Shown in pieces: positions 10,187 to 19,310 of a stretch of 25,180 nt of DNA (its first letter is position 1; each line of letters starts with the position of its first letter). The position numbers and the translations under genes were made by a program. The stretch comes from Gnetum montanum. Taxonomy: Eukaryota; Streptophyta; Gnetopsida; Gnetales; Gnetaceae. The stretch spans positions 57,473-82,652 of the forward strand of contig MNCI01030778.1 in assembly GCA_015680685.1 (NCBI GenBank), in the 5' to 3' direction. The notes beneath the pieces are model-generated. The model saw only the letters and a program-made list of their open reading frames with translations. It was not told the origin of the DNA and did no database searches.

Positions 10187-10608
10187 TGTTGAGGCCAACC
10201 TCACCCATGCTAGGCATAGGGCCTTGATCAACAGTGAACATCATTAAAACAATAGTATTTTGATAAGCAACAGAGGTCATTCATGTTACCATATGGATTT
10301 TGTCTTTGTTTTTCCTCGTTACACTCTCCCTCGCCTACATATTGAAAGTCCTGTTTCACATGGAAATAGTCAAGAAGGAATACGCCTTTACAGGTTCTCT
10401 CCGTTCCAACTTCTATTCATGGGCTAAAAGAAAAAATAAATTAATACATACAAATCATGAGCAACAGGACATCACCCACCATTAAAAATAAAAATAAAAC
10501 ATAAACTTAAGGCTGAATCTCTTGTGTTTTTATTTTTAGGTGGTTTACGTGGAAAAGGTGGCCAGCAAGTTAGGGTTAGGTTTTCTCCTTTCTCGTCTTC
10601 CTCCGCCG

Positions 10609-10618
10609 CTATAAACAG
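10609..10618 (+). promoter_or_regulatory. TATA box of the 5' LTR
   Basis: CTATAAACAG lies at the transition from the GTTAGGGTTAGG sequence to the GC-rich body. The 3' LTR has the same motif at 16593-16602. It is the likely start region of the element's RNA. Confidence 0.55.
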
Positions 10619-11801
10619 GGAGGGGGAGCACGTTGGAGAAAGGGAAGGAGGAGATTTTCTTCTGAGGCTTCTTCGGCAGGCAGATCCGGCTCTGCTCATA
10701 CCAGTTTCGGCCTGCGGAGCAGATCGGGCCCTGCACCGATTTTCAGCAGAGTCGGGTGGCAGGTTTCTAGAGGTTTGGGGACGAGGTTTCAGTTCTCGGC
10801 TGGAAGTTTTCCTATTTTACCAGTTTCAGTTCTCCGCCGGGGCAGGTTTCGCAGGGTTGGTCTCGGGCGCGACACTCGCAGTAGCCGCGGTGCTCACGCA
10901 GGCTGTCACGATGACCCTACAAATGCTTCTTTCGTTCGCCTGGCCGCCACCGCCTCAAGATCTTAATAGTTTCTTCTGTCCGCCGCCACCGCCCACACCT
11001 CGCTCTGGTCACACACCGCCTTCTCTTGCTCATTGCTCTAGCCTCTTTCAAGCCCACCGCCTACTACCGCAGATCTGCGCACACCAACGCCAGATCTGTT
11101 AGATCTGCAAACCCCGCGGCCCTGGCTGCACGTGAAACTATGACGTCTCTCTGTCTTCCTCCGCAGCCCCTGTTCTTCTACCTGCTGCAGCACATCCGCC
11201 TTCGCTGCAGCCCACGCCTGCACAGTCTGCTCCACGCGTGGTGAGATCTACGCGTCCTCTGTTTTTCTGCGGCCGCGGCCCATAGCCGCAACCGCTCCTT
11301 CAGTCGCAACCGCGGCAACGACGACAAGCTCGTTCGGGTGGTTGGCGGTCTCTCCTGCGTCGGCAACAACACTCAGTATTCTTCCCGCAACTGCGCACAG
11401 GCTTTGCCCAGCTGCTCCGTGTAGAGCAACGTCAACACCGTGCACGGTACACCTCCCTTTCACAGGGAGGTCTCACGGGCAGATTCTGGTTTTTTTTTAT
11501 TTTTGCTGGTTCTTTTATTTTCTCGGTCTCCCGTCAGTTGCAGGTTCTCTGGGGTTCGGCAACAAGCAGTCCTCTTATCTCCCAAGTAGTTTTTGCATGT
11601 GCCACAAAGGCAGCAACAACGGGACATATGAAAGTTGAAGTTTTGAATTATTTATCATGTTATAAATTGCACGGATTATTTTAAGTTTCCAATATTACAT
11701 TAAATTTAAGTATTTAAATATTAAATCAAATTTAAGCTTTTGTTTTGATATTTTGTTGAAAATATTGTTATTATCGTTTTGTCACATAGCCCTTTCCAGC
11801 T

Positions 11802-11856
11802 GAGACTATTCCTGGGTTTCTGTACCCATACGGGAGGCGCCCTAGGCAATAGTCTC
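11802..11856 (+). other. Conserved U5 hairpin
   Basis: GAGACTATT at 11802-11810 pairs perfectly with AATAGTCTC at 11848-11856. The flanking inner bases (CCTGGG against CCCTAGG) extend the stem. A nested GGGT..ACCC pairing sits inside it (GGGTTTCTGTACCC). The same hairpin exists in the solo LTRs at 4715-4767 (minus) and 19989-20042 (plus). Its conservation suggests a role of the RNA end, such as 3' processing, packaging or dimer formation; that role is inferred. Confidence 0.7.
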
Positions 11857-11916
11857 CTCAAACGAGTTTTCATAGGTGTTGGCGGCGTGTCCAAAATTTA
11901 CGCATCAACACCTTTT

Positions 11917-11934
11917 TGGCGCTAGAAGGAGGGC
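11917..11934 (+). other. Primer binding site-like sequence
   Basis: TGGCGCTAGAAGGAGGGC begins six bases after the terminal CA of the 5' LTR. It starts with TGG, as needed to pair with the CCA end of a tRNA. Position and form fit a minus-strand primer site. I did not identify the tRNA. Confidence 0.7.
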
Positions 11935-12295
11935 AGTTTCTCAACCTTTTCTTTATTTTCCTTTTATGTTTCTTTTTCTTTTAAAAAAAATTATCATATT
12001 TCTTATTACTGTCTATTTAATTTTTGCCTCTCTATTTTCAGTTTTATTACTTTATTTTAGTTTCAAAATTTCAAAATTTCCAAATTTATATTCTAGCAAT
12101 CATTTTTTTAATTTGTTTTTCTGAAATTTTATTTAGGTGATTTAAATTATTTTACTTTTTATTTACTTTTCTGAAATTTTACAATTTCAATCTTACTTTT
12201 ACAAATTAAAAAAAAAATAGTATTCAAATGTTTTTTTATTTTCTTTAATTTTCACAGTTTATTAGCATTTTACATTTCTGGTTATTTTTCATTTT
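11935..12295 (+). other. Retrotransposon leader, T-rich
   Basis: This is an untranslated leader between the primer site and the gag start, very rich in T with TTTTATTT-type runs. It has no supported gene; the 82-codon open frame at 11876-12124 is compositional and spans the LTR end. Confidence 0.6.
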
Positions 12296-13222
12296 ATGAG
12301 TGACTTTTCTTACGGAGTATCTCAACAAAGAACTCATACTCCTACCCCTAGTCAACCAGCTACTTGCCAATTTACTTTGAGAAAACAACGAGCTTTACTT
12401 TTTCCAAGTTCAATTCCTAAGAAACCTCGGACTAAGATGGCAGCCCATCAACCCCCGGCTCCCTTAGTAAGAAACCCTTTTAACTTTCACAATTATCATG
12501 ACATACCAAAATCCCTTCAAAACATAAACTTGTTCTTCAATCCTTCAACCCCTATGAATGATGCACGTCAACACATACAATGTTTTGAAACTTTATTAGG
12601 GATCCACAACATTATACATAATGATGTGGCATGCAGGGTGTTTGTAACAACATTTAGAACCAAAGCAACCCAATGGTTCTTAATGTTTCCTGATGCCTCT
12701 ATTAACACATGGCAAAAATTCAAAAACAAGTTTTTGAATCAATTTGACAAATTTACAAGCCCTGCTATCACATCAAGCAACTTTACCATCCTAAAAAAGC
12801 TACCCAGGGAAAACGTTAGGGATTATAATCTTAGATTCCTCCATCAACTTCTGTTGAACCATAATGAAGTGATTCAATCCATCATAAACCCAAATGGGAC
12901 ATCAAATTCTGTTGAACCACCAACCCAAACTCAAAATCAGATGATCCAAATACTTACTTCACTACAAAAACTATCCAATGAAGTGGTTGAGCTAAAGATG
13001 AACAATAGCAAAAGCCCTATACAACCAGAAAAACCAAGTGCATCAATCAATGATGATTATTGTCATCTTCATAATACGAGGCAACATTCTGAAAAGACTT
13101 GTCCTCAATTCATGGCATTGTATGGTGACAATACCCAAGGGCAACAAAATGGAAAAGCCCTTATCATGGTTCTTGATGTACCTCACGAAACAGAAAATGA
13201 AGAGGTTTCCTCATTAGAATAA
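12296..13222 (+). pseudogene. gag: Retrotransposon gag protein (first part of broken gag-pro frame)
   Basis: A 308-codon frame encodes the structural protein that forms the virus-like particle of LTR retroelements. Residues about 85-190 look like the plant retrotransposon gag domain (NPSTPMNDARQHIQCFETLL, then ATQWFLMFPDASINTWQKF and NFTILKKLPRENVRDYNLRF). A zinc-knuckle-like pattern follows near residue 255, YCHLHNTRQHSEKTCPQF, with spacing C-x2-H-x4-H-x4-C. The ATG at 12296 is the first in frame after the leader. The frame stops at TAA 13220-13222, but the same frame resumes at once (13226 onward) and continues to 14833, so the stop is most likely a mutated Gln codon. The segment between the gag core and the zinc knuckle looks short for the family, perhaps through a deletion. 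Confidence 0.88.
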
Positions 13223-13225
13223 GTC

Positions 13226-13612
13226 ATGGTAGGCGACCCTAACCCACACAACACTCGCTACCGTAAAATCAGTGACATTATGAATGCTACACAACAACAA
13301 ACTAGAAACAATTTCTATACACCTCCAAACAAAAGAGTTCCTAGTCAAAATAATGGAAACAATCAATCTGGGTCATCCCAAGTAATTGCCTCACAACAAC
13401 CAAACCCCCCATCTGTACTTAGGAGAGTTCCATCTCAACAAGAAGCCAAAGATGAACCTAAGAATTATGATTTCGTTGAGGACTTAAAAAGAGTGAAAGC
13501 CAACATTTCGATGTATGACCTTCTACACTTTAACGAAATGAAAGAAGTGATTCAGGATATGGTTCATATACCTGTACCCCAAAGAGAAAAATCCCCAATT
13601 CCCGAAAGGTAG
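13226..13612 (+). pseudogene. gag-protease linker segment of the same frame
   Basis: This 128-codon segment lies in the same frame as the gag part and the protease part, bounded by TAA (13220-13222) and TAG (13610-13612). It is rich in Gln, Asn, Pro and Ser (NNGNNQSGSSQVIASQQPNP) and ends in a more charged part (YDFVEDLKRVKANISMYDLL). A segment like this is usual before the protease in plant Gypsy polyproteins. It has no catalytic motif. The TAG would read as Gln with one C-to-T change reversed, which again points to decay of one long frame rather than separate genes. Confidence 0.8.
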
Positions 13613-13654
13613 GTTCACTTTGCAGAAAGTCCTAACACGTTACCAGTACAAAAC

Positions 13655-14833
13655 ATGGATAATTCTATGTCTAGCAAAAAGGATCATCCCCCTTTCCTAA
13701 CCACTTTGATTATTTTAGGAAAGAATGTCCATAACTGTTTAATGGATTCAGGTGCAACTGTTAGTGTTATGCCTCTTGACATTTGTAACACCTTAGGAGC
13801 ACAAATGATACCACAAACTAAAAGTGTAATTCAACTTGATGGATCTAGCGTACCTGTAGTAGGGTTATTAAAAGGAGTAAAAGTACAACTTAAGAAATAC
13901 CCTACATTTACATGTTATACAGACATCCTAGTAGTTGACATGAAACCCACATATGGTGTGCTCTTATCTAGGACTTTTGGAGCTAAGTTTGGGGGCTTCT
14001 TTAGGTCAGATTTCTCGGAATTATTGATCCCTATCAAAGGAAAATCTGAATACATGACTATACCCCAAGAACCCTTCTACAAACAAGTAGTAACAAACTT
14101 GGATCAACAAAATCAATCTTTGGAAGATCGAAATGCTAATCTTTATGTTGGGGTTATTGAGGTTGAGTGTAGTGAACATGTTGAAAATGACTATGTAAGT
14201 GGAACTACAAAAAGTCCTATCTCTTATGCAGACCCCATCAAATCCTATCAAAGTTCTAGAGAAGGTGAAGAAAACTATGGAGACACCTTACCTTATCAAC
14301 AACACGATGGATTTTGTCTAAGTGATCCACCACCTTTAGGGGAAGACAAAGATATAAATAAGACCTTACCTCTTAAAACATTTGAAGGTGTGCTAAATTT
14401 TAACAATACATCCATGAAACATTCTCCTAGAAAAGCTATATCCGATGACCAACCAAGACCTAGACCTATCATTAAAACTTATATTAAGGAAAAACTTTAT
14501 AGAAAACGATCAAGCAAGGTAAAAGTAGGTCTTGATTTTCATAATCTTAAGCATCAACAAATTGTCAATAGACGGTTCAATAAAAAATATGCTACTAAAA
14601 ATTTTCAAGTAGGTGATCTAGTCCTCAAGAGAGATAGAGCGTCTGGTCAGACTAGCCCTCAAACTAAGTTTTCACCTATGTGGTCAGGTCCATTCCAAAT
14701 TGTAGACATCACTGCCCCAAATGTGTTTAAGATTGCTGATTTGCAAGGATATAGGTTGAATAGGAATTTTAATGCATTTCATTTGAAACATTTCTACTCA
14801 GGTACCCCACGTGGGCATCTGGTAGATTCTTAG
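13655..14833 (+). pseudogene. Aspartic protease joined to integrase C-terminal tail
   Basis: This 392-codon frame continues the gag frame. Residues about 13-125 form a retropepsin-like protease: FLTTLIILGKNVHNCLMDSG with the catalytic DSGA (13745-13756), then PTYGVLLSRTFGAKFGGFF, typical of the region just before reverse transcriptase in plant Gypsy elements. Reverse transcriptase (YxDD), RNase H and the integrase HHCC and DDE motifs are missing. After a low-complexity acidic linker the frame ends in an integrase tail: FQVGDLVLKRDR, then FSPMWSGPFQIVDI (GPY/F-type motif), FKIADLQG and NAFHLKHFYSG. Protease and tail are joined in frame, so a large deletion kept the frame open. Nothing here can carry out reverse transcription or strand transfer. 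Confidence 0.88.
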
Positions 14834-16110
14834 TTGCATGTTTTCTTCCCCTTTTTCATTGCATTTCATATGTATATTATTGCATTTTCATATTTTGCTT
14901 GCATTTCCATCATTTCTTTCTTAGCATATTGTTTTGATTATTGTGTTCTTCATATGATTTTAATAATCATTGGTCATTTGAGTTACTTGATATTGGGTCA
15001 TCTTAACACCATTGAAAAATAATGCAGGTATGATATAATTTACTATTACTATGATATAATGCTATAAAATCCACTTTATATTTTATACTGTAACTCTTTC
15101 CAATTGATTCCAAGGTTTCAGATTATTTGTTATGTTTGATTATGGAGCATTTGATTTATACAAACTTATCATGTTATCATCGTGATCATGTGAGTGTAGG
15201 ATATGTGATGTTGGAGAGTGGTTAGTCATAATTACTAAGTGACCTTGGAAAATTCTATCCTTTCCTCTCATAAGCCGAAGCCCTCAAGTATGATGATCCA
15301 TGGCTATCTTGTGAACAATGGGGTGAAGTGTGTTCATTTCTACTTGAGAACCCTTAGCCACCCAGGAGACCTGCTATGATGCCACCAATCAAAGGCACAT
15401 ACACGAGGGTTGAACTGCACCATGGGCAAAGTTTCCAAAAGGACCATGCTCTTTGGCAGTGCAGCTAATCGGCCAGACTCGTGTTGGAATTCCTACCTCA
15501 AGAATGAAGTACACCATGAGCAAAGTTTCCTTAAAAAGAAAACAAAACAAAAAATGAGGACCGTGTTCATTGGCAGTGTAATAAGTTCTTGAGTGTAATG
15601 GGGTTCGACAGTAATCCTCACCCTAACCTTTGTTTCCCTTTTTAAATTTAAGTTTTTTTTTTTTTTAAAAAAGAAGTAAAAAGAAAAAGAAAAAAACAAG
15701 GAAAAATCTGAAAGTTGTGGCTTACTATGATCTAACGTGAGCTTTAGCTCATCCTCCTCATTAAGTTTTGTATAAGTCACTTGCTCAAAATAGTCTGCAT
15801 ACTTTTATTGTTACCTTGTGAGAATATTGAGAATGAGAGCTTAAGCATACATCTACATATATATATATATAATTACACATATATATCTATAGATCTTAGT
15901 CAAAATATCAATAAATTATATATTTATATTCTAATGGTTGTTTGGATGGCCTATGTCGGTATCCCTTTTGATTATTCGGTTATTTTGATTATGTTTAGAA
16001 CATTATAGTTTACTCTCAAGGTTGCATTTCTTGTTTCATGTTGTTTTTATTTCCCCACCATTTGCATTTTCATTTAAAATTTTCTAGTTCTTGCACTTGC
16101 ATGCAATCTG
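14834..16110 (+). other. Non-coding 3' internal region of the retrotransposon
   Basis: About 1.3 kb lies between the end of the frame and the polypurine tract. It is AT-rich and has a homopolymer patch (T run then A-rich, 15651-15700). There is a degenerate direct repeat: CACCATGGGCAAAGTTTCC.. at 15418 and CACCATGAGCAAAGTTTCC.. at 15511, each followed by GGACC.. and a TTGGCAGTG block. Open frames at 15410, 15493 (minus) and 15781 show no domain. Confidence 0.6.
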
Positions 16111-16126
16111 TAGTTTGGGGGCTAAG
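16111..16126 (+). other. Polypurine tract-like site
   Basis: TAGTTTGGGGGCTAAG directly precedes the TGTTAAGG start of the 3' LTR. A G-rich purine run at this place fits the plus-strand primer site of LTR retroelements, although C and T bases interrupt it. Confidence 0.65.
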
Positions 16127-16592
16127 TGTTAAGGCCAACCTCACCCATGCTAGGCATAGGGCCTTAATCAATAGTGACCATCATTAAAACAATAGTATTT
16201 TGATAAGCAACAGAGGTCATTCATGTCACCATATGGATTTTGTCTTTGTTTTTCCTTGTTACACTCTCCCTCACCTACATATTGAAATTCTTGTTTCACA
16301 TGGAAATAGTCAAGAAGGAATACACCTTTACAGGTTCTCTCCGTTCCACCTTCTATTCACGGGCTAAAAGAAAAAATAAATTAATACATACAAATCATGA
16401 GCAACAGGACATCATCCATCATTAAAAATAAAAATAAATAAAATGAGGACCGACCAATGTGCCTTTTAAAAATAAAAATAAAACATAAACTTAAGGCTGA
16501 ATCTCTTGTGTTTTTATTTTTAGGTGGTTTACGTAGAAAAGGTGGCCAGCAAGTTAGGGTTAGGTTTTCTCCTTTCTCGTCTTCCTCCGCAG

Positions 16593-16602
16593 CTATAAAC
16601 AG
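16593..16602 (+). promoter_or_regulatory. TATA box of the 3' LTR
   Basis: CTATAAACAG is identical to the TATA motif of the 5' LTR. In the 3' LTR it could drive transcription outward into downstream host DNA. Confidence 0.5.
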
Positions 16603-17597
16603 GGAGGGGGAGCACGTTGGAGAAAGGGGAGGAGGAGATTTTCTTCTGAGGCTTCTCCGGCAGGCAGATCCGGCTCTGCTCATACTAGTTTCGGCCTGCG
16701 GAGCAGATCGGGCCTTGCACCGATTTTCAGCAGAGTCGAGTGGCAGGTTTCCAGAGGTTTGGGGACGAGGTTTCGGTTCTCGGTTGGCAGTTTTCCTGTT
16801 TTACTAGTTTCAGTTCTCCGCCGAGGCAAGTTTCGCAGGGTTGGTCTCGGGCGCGATGCTCGCAGTAGCTGCGGTGCTCACGCAGGCTATCACGACGACC
16901 CTGCAAACGCTTCTTTTGTTCACCTAGCCACCACCGCCTCAAGATCTTAACAGTTTCTTCTGTCCGCCACTACCGCCCACGCCTCGCTCTAGTCGCACGC
17001 CGCCTTCTCTTGCTCATTGCTCTAGCCTCTTTCAAGCCCACCGCCTGCTGCCGCAGATCTGCGCACACCGACGCCAGATCTGTTAGATCTGCAAACATCG
17101 CGGCCCTGGCTGCACGCGAAATTGCGAAGTCTCTTTGTCTTCCTCCGCAGCCCCTGTTCTTCTACCCGCTGCAGCACATCCACCTTCGCTGCAGCCCGCG
17201 CCTGCATAGTCTGCTCCATGCGTGGTGAGATCTGCGCGCCCTCTGTTTTTCTGCGGCCGCGGCCCATAGCCGCAACCGCGCCTTCAGTCGCAACCATGGC
17301 AACGACGGCAAGCTCGTTCGGGTGGTTGGCGGTCTCTCCTGCGTCGGCAACGGCACTCAGTCTTCTTCCCGCGGCTGCGCACAGGCTTTGCCCAGCTGCT
17401 GCGCGTAGAGCAACGTCAACACCGCGCACGGTACACCTCCCTTTCACAGGGAGGTCTCACGGGCAGATTCTGGTTTTTTTTTATTTTTGCTGGTTTTTTT
17501 ATTTTCTCAGTCTCCCGTCAGTTGCAGGTTCTCTGGGGTTCGGCAGCGCGCAGTCCTTTTATCTCCCAAGTAGTTGTTGCATGTGCCACAAAGGCNT

Positions 17598-17802
17598 TTG
17601 GAGCCATGGCGTCCCAGTTGAACAGTAGGAGCCACCGACTGGCAGCAGGGATCAGCGGAACGAATCAATGCTGAGTCGGTTTTGTTTGAAGTCCTATATT
17701 CTATTTCTTCTGTCTTTTCTCACACGACGACAGTCGGATCTCGCACGCTTGTAATAATGCCATCAAGTGAACACGAATGGCCACAAGTCGGGTCCAGCCA
17801 AG
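17598..17802 (+). repeat. 205-bp host-flank segment, right copy, between two n gaps
   Basis: This is the second copy of the segment that abuts the 5' LTR at 9982-10186; both end in CCAAG. It is bounded by n at 17596 and 17803. Its right edge coincides exactly with the LTR insertion point of the left copy, as expected for a small contig from an allele or paralogue that broke at a repeat boundary. A true duplication is the alternative. Confidence 0.8.
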
Positions 17803-17804
17803 NG

Positions 17805-17916
17805 GGTGTTGCCGGTGTGTCCAAAATTTACGCATCAACACCAAGTAAATGCATTATCNACGGGTGTTGGCGGTGTGTCCAAAATTTACGCATCAACACC
17901 AAGTAAATGCATTATC
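17805..17916 (+). repeat. Duplicated LTR end plus right flank
   Basis: The block GGTGTTGSCGGTGTGTCC, then ..GCATCAACA, CCAAG and TAAATGCATTATC occurs twice (17805-17858 and 17863-17916), with an n at 17859 between. Both copies contain the LTR end, the CCAAG target duplication and the same right flank. They differ at GCC against GGC. This looks like two assembly versions of the same junction. Confidence 0.8.
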
Positions 17917-17967
17917 ACGCATTTCCTATTCAAAATAAATGCATTATCACGCATTTCCTATTCAAAA
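17904..17967 (+). repeat. Two tandem 32-bp units
   Basis: TAAATGCATTATCACGCATT followed by TCCTATTCAAAA occurs twice with a 32-bp period, directly right of the second junction copy. It may be a real minisatellite or another assembly duplication. Confidence 0.75.
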
Positions 17968-19030
17968 TACGTAATCAATGATGTCTACCCAATATTCATT
18001 GCCACACCTTTCACTTTCAAGTAAAAAGGTTTTGCACACCAACCAAATGGTAAATGAAAATTCTACTTCCCAAGAATAGCGAAACACATATCTTATTACT
18101 GTTGACTAGTTAAATCAGGGGTTAATTCACTCAATCGAACTCGTCCCATTTGTTAATGATGCAAATACTAAATCCTTTCACAGTTTCGAAACGTCGATAT
18201 ATACTGTGGAGCTACCGTACCCTTCATGTAAATATTGTTTTTACTGTCAATCACCATATATGCCGGCGCGTTGCCTGTATATTGGGGTCTCAGACCGTAT
18301 TAGAAGTTTTTTGATTTCTTCAAAATCGTATCAAAATGGCTGTGTCCAGATACAGTATGGTAGGTTTCATGTGAGAATCTGAAATTCCAACTCTGGTAGT
18401 GGTATGAATTTTGGTGTCTTCACGGCAGCTCTTGCAATTTCGCAGTGTGGGCTTGGCAAATTGCAAGGACGGTATTGCAATGAATATCTCTTGGTGCAAA
18501 CTGCAAAGCAATCAACGTGGCAAACGGATGATTTGAGAATGACTGATAAAGAGGGCCCCTCTTGTGTCCTGCGGTTATGTTCGAAAGAGGCGACTAAATG
18601 GTCAGAGCTTCGACCGTAAAAAAATGCTAAAAATGTGAGTACACGTACTAGTTTAAGCTGCTGCTCATTCTGTAAAGGTGGTGTGCAAAATTTTTTGTTA
18701 GTCTCGATATTGTGGCCAGTCAATCAATTGATCGAGTCTGCAAAATTGTTCCCTCGGAGCTTAGAATCCTTCTTTGAATGGTGCACCGCCGCGCATGTTG
18801 CGTTTGTCTCTGCCGGGGAACCTTGGAGCGAGCAAGTGTTTTCAAAAAGGATCAATCATATTCTATATCTGTACATCGTTTCGGGAATGTTGATATCTAC
18901 ATAGAGCCTGATCTTTCCCCTGGTGCGTGATATTTCCTTTGTTGCAGAGGAGGCAATTTCGACAAACGCTCTGGCTTTTGTCCGAGCTAAGCTACTTGTA
19001 GTAGTTGCCTGGCAAAGATTTTTTTGTCTG
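17968..19030. other. Upstream flank of the ZIFL gene, no gene recognised
   Basis: About 1 kb has a more balanced base composition than the AT-rich left half of the window. Open frames of 71 codons (18404-18619, plus), 89 codons (18635-18904, plus) and 118 codons (18367-18723, minus) overlap one another and have no recognisable domain. The region probably contained the original promoter of the ZIFL gene before the solo LTR inserted at 19031, but no promoter motif is claimed. Confidence 0.4.
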
Positions 19031-19134
19031 TGTTGGTACCAACACGCCCATGGGGCCTTTGTTTATTTTTAAAAAAATAAAAAATAAAAAAATAAAAAAA
19101 TATAAAATAAGAATTAGAAAAAAAAAGATGGGTT

Positions 19135-19182
19135 ACCCTAAAATTGGCTATAAAAAGCCAATTTTATAGCCAATTTTAGGGT
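19135..19182 (+). promoter_or_regulatory. Perfect 21-bp palindrome containing the TATA box
   Basis: The arms at 19135-19155 and 19162-19182 are exact reverse complements around a 6-bp spacer (AGCCAA). The core reads AATTGGCTATAAAAAGCC, so CTATAAAA lies inside each arm, once on each strand. The position inside the LTR, before a G-rich GGGGAGGAGAGGAGG run, corresponds to the TATA region of the other LTRs. Confidence 0.7.
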
Positions 19183-19310
19183 TAGGTAGTTGGGGAGGAG
19201 AGGAGGAGAAGTTAGGCCAGAAAGCCCTAGGCCAGTGAGGTCAGAGCCGTGAAGCCATGGACTGAACCTCTTCTTTCTCTGGGTGGTTGGCAGTGTGTGC
19301 AGCAACAACG

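Larger units (their letters stand above)
10187..11910 (+). repeat. 5' LTR (1724 bp)
   Basis: It starts TGTTGAGGCCAACCTCACCC and ends ACGCATCAACA, the TG..CA form. The order is an AT-rich U3, a TATA box at 10609, a GC-rich CpG-dense body (about 10540-11480) and an AT-rich U5 with a hairpin at 11802-11856. Several open frames on both strands of the GC-rich body (up to 192 codons) coincide with its low frequency of stops. They are not supported as genes, because they overlap in several frames, start with no conserved motif and differ between the two LTRs. Confidence 0.92.
10187..17840 (+). mobile_element. Non-autonomous Ty3/Gypsy LTR retrotransposon
   Basis: A near-complete element of about 7.65 kb. 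Its layout is a 5' LTR (10187-11910), a PBS-like site (11917-11934), one reading frame with gag, aspartic protease and integrase tail (12296-14833), a long non-coding 3' region, a polypurine tract (about 16111-16126) and a 3' LTR (16127-17840). CCAAG target duplications flank it. Protease followed later by an integrase GPY/F-type end fits the Ty3/Gypsy order. Reverse transcriptase, RNase H and the integrase zinc-finger and DDE core are absent, so mobility would depend on enzymes from another element. LTR divergence near 6% by eye suggests an old insertion. The 3' LTR is disturbed by two n gaps. Confidence 0.92.
16127..17840 (+). repeat. 3' LTR (disturbed by gaps)
   Basis: It is collinear with the 5' LTR from TGTTAAGGCCAACCTCACCC to about 17595 (matching 10187-11611), and again over the last 36 bases (17805-17840, matching 11875-11910). 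The intervening 264 bp of U5, including the hairpin, are missing; in their place, between n bases at 17596 and 17803, stands a copy of the left host flank. In 420 bp compared by eye there are about 26 mismatches to the 5' LTR, nearly all transitions. An additional segment of about 45 bp (GAGGACCGACCAATGTGCC region, about 16435-16480) is absent from the 5' LTR. Confidence 0.85.

Noticed and set aside
10472-11638. Many overlapping open frames on both strands (up to 192 codons) in the 5' LTR
   Set aside because: They sit in a GC-rich, stop-poor body, overlap in several frames, show no domain and are not kept with synonymous-type change in the 3' LTR.
14021-14251. 76-codon minus-strand frame
   Set aside because: Shadow of the protease-containing frame on the plus strand.
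16381-17628. Open frames of 100-168 codons in the 3' LTR
   Set aside because: Same cause as in the 5' LTR; the longest runs across an n gap and partly into host flank.
18367-18904. Three overlapping open frames (71-118 codons) upstream of ZIFL
   Set aside because: They lie on opposite strands over the same bases, and no similarity to any family is recognisable.
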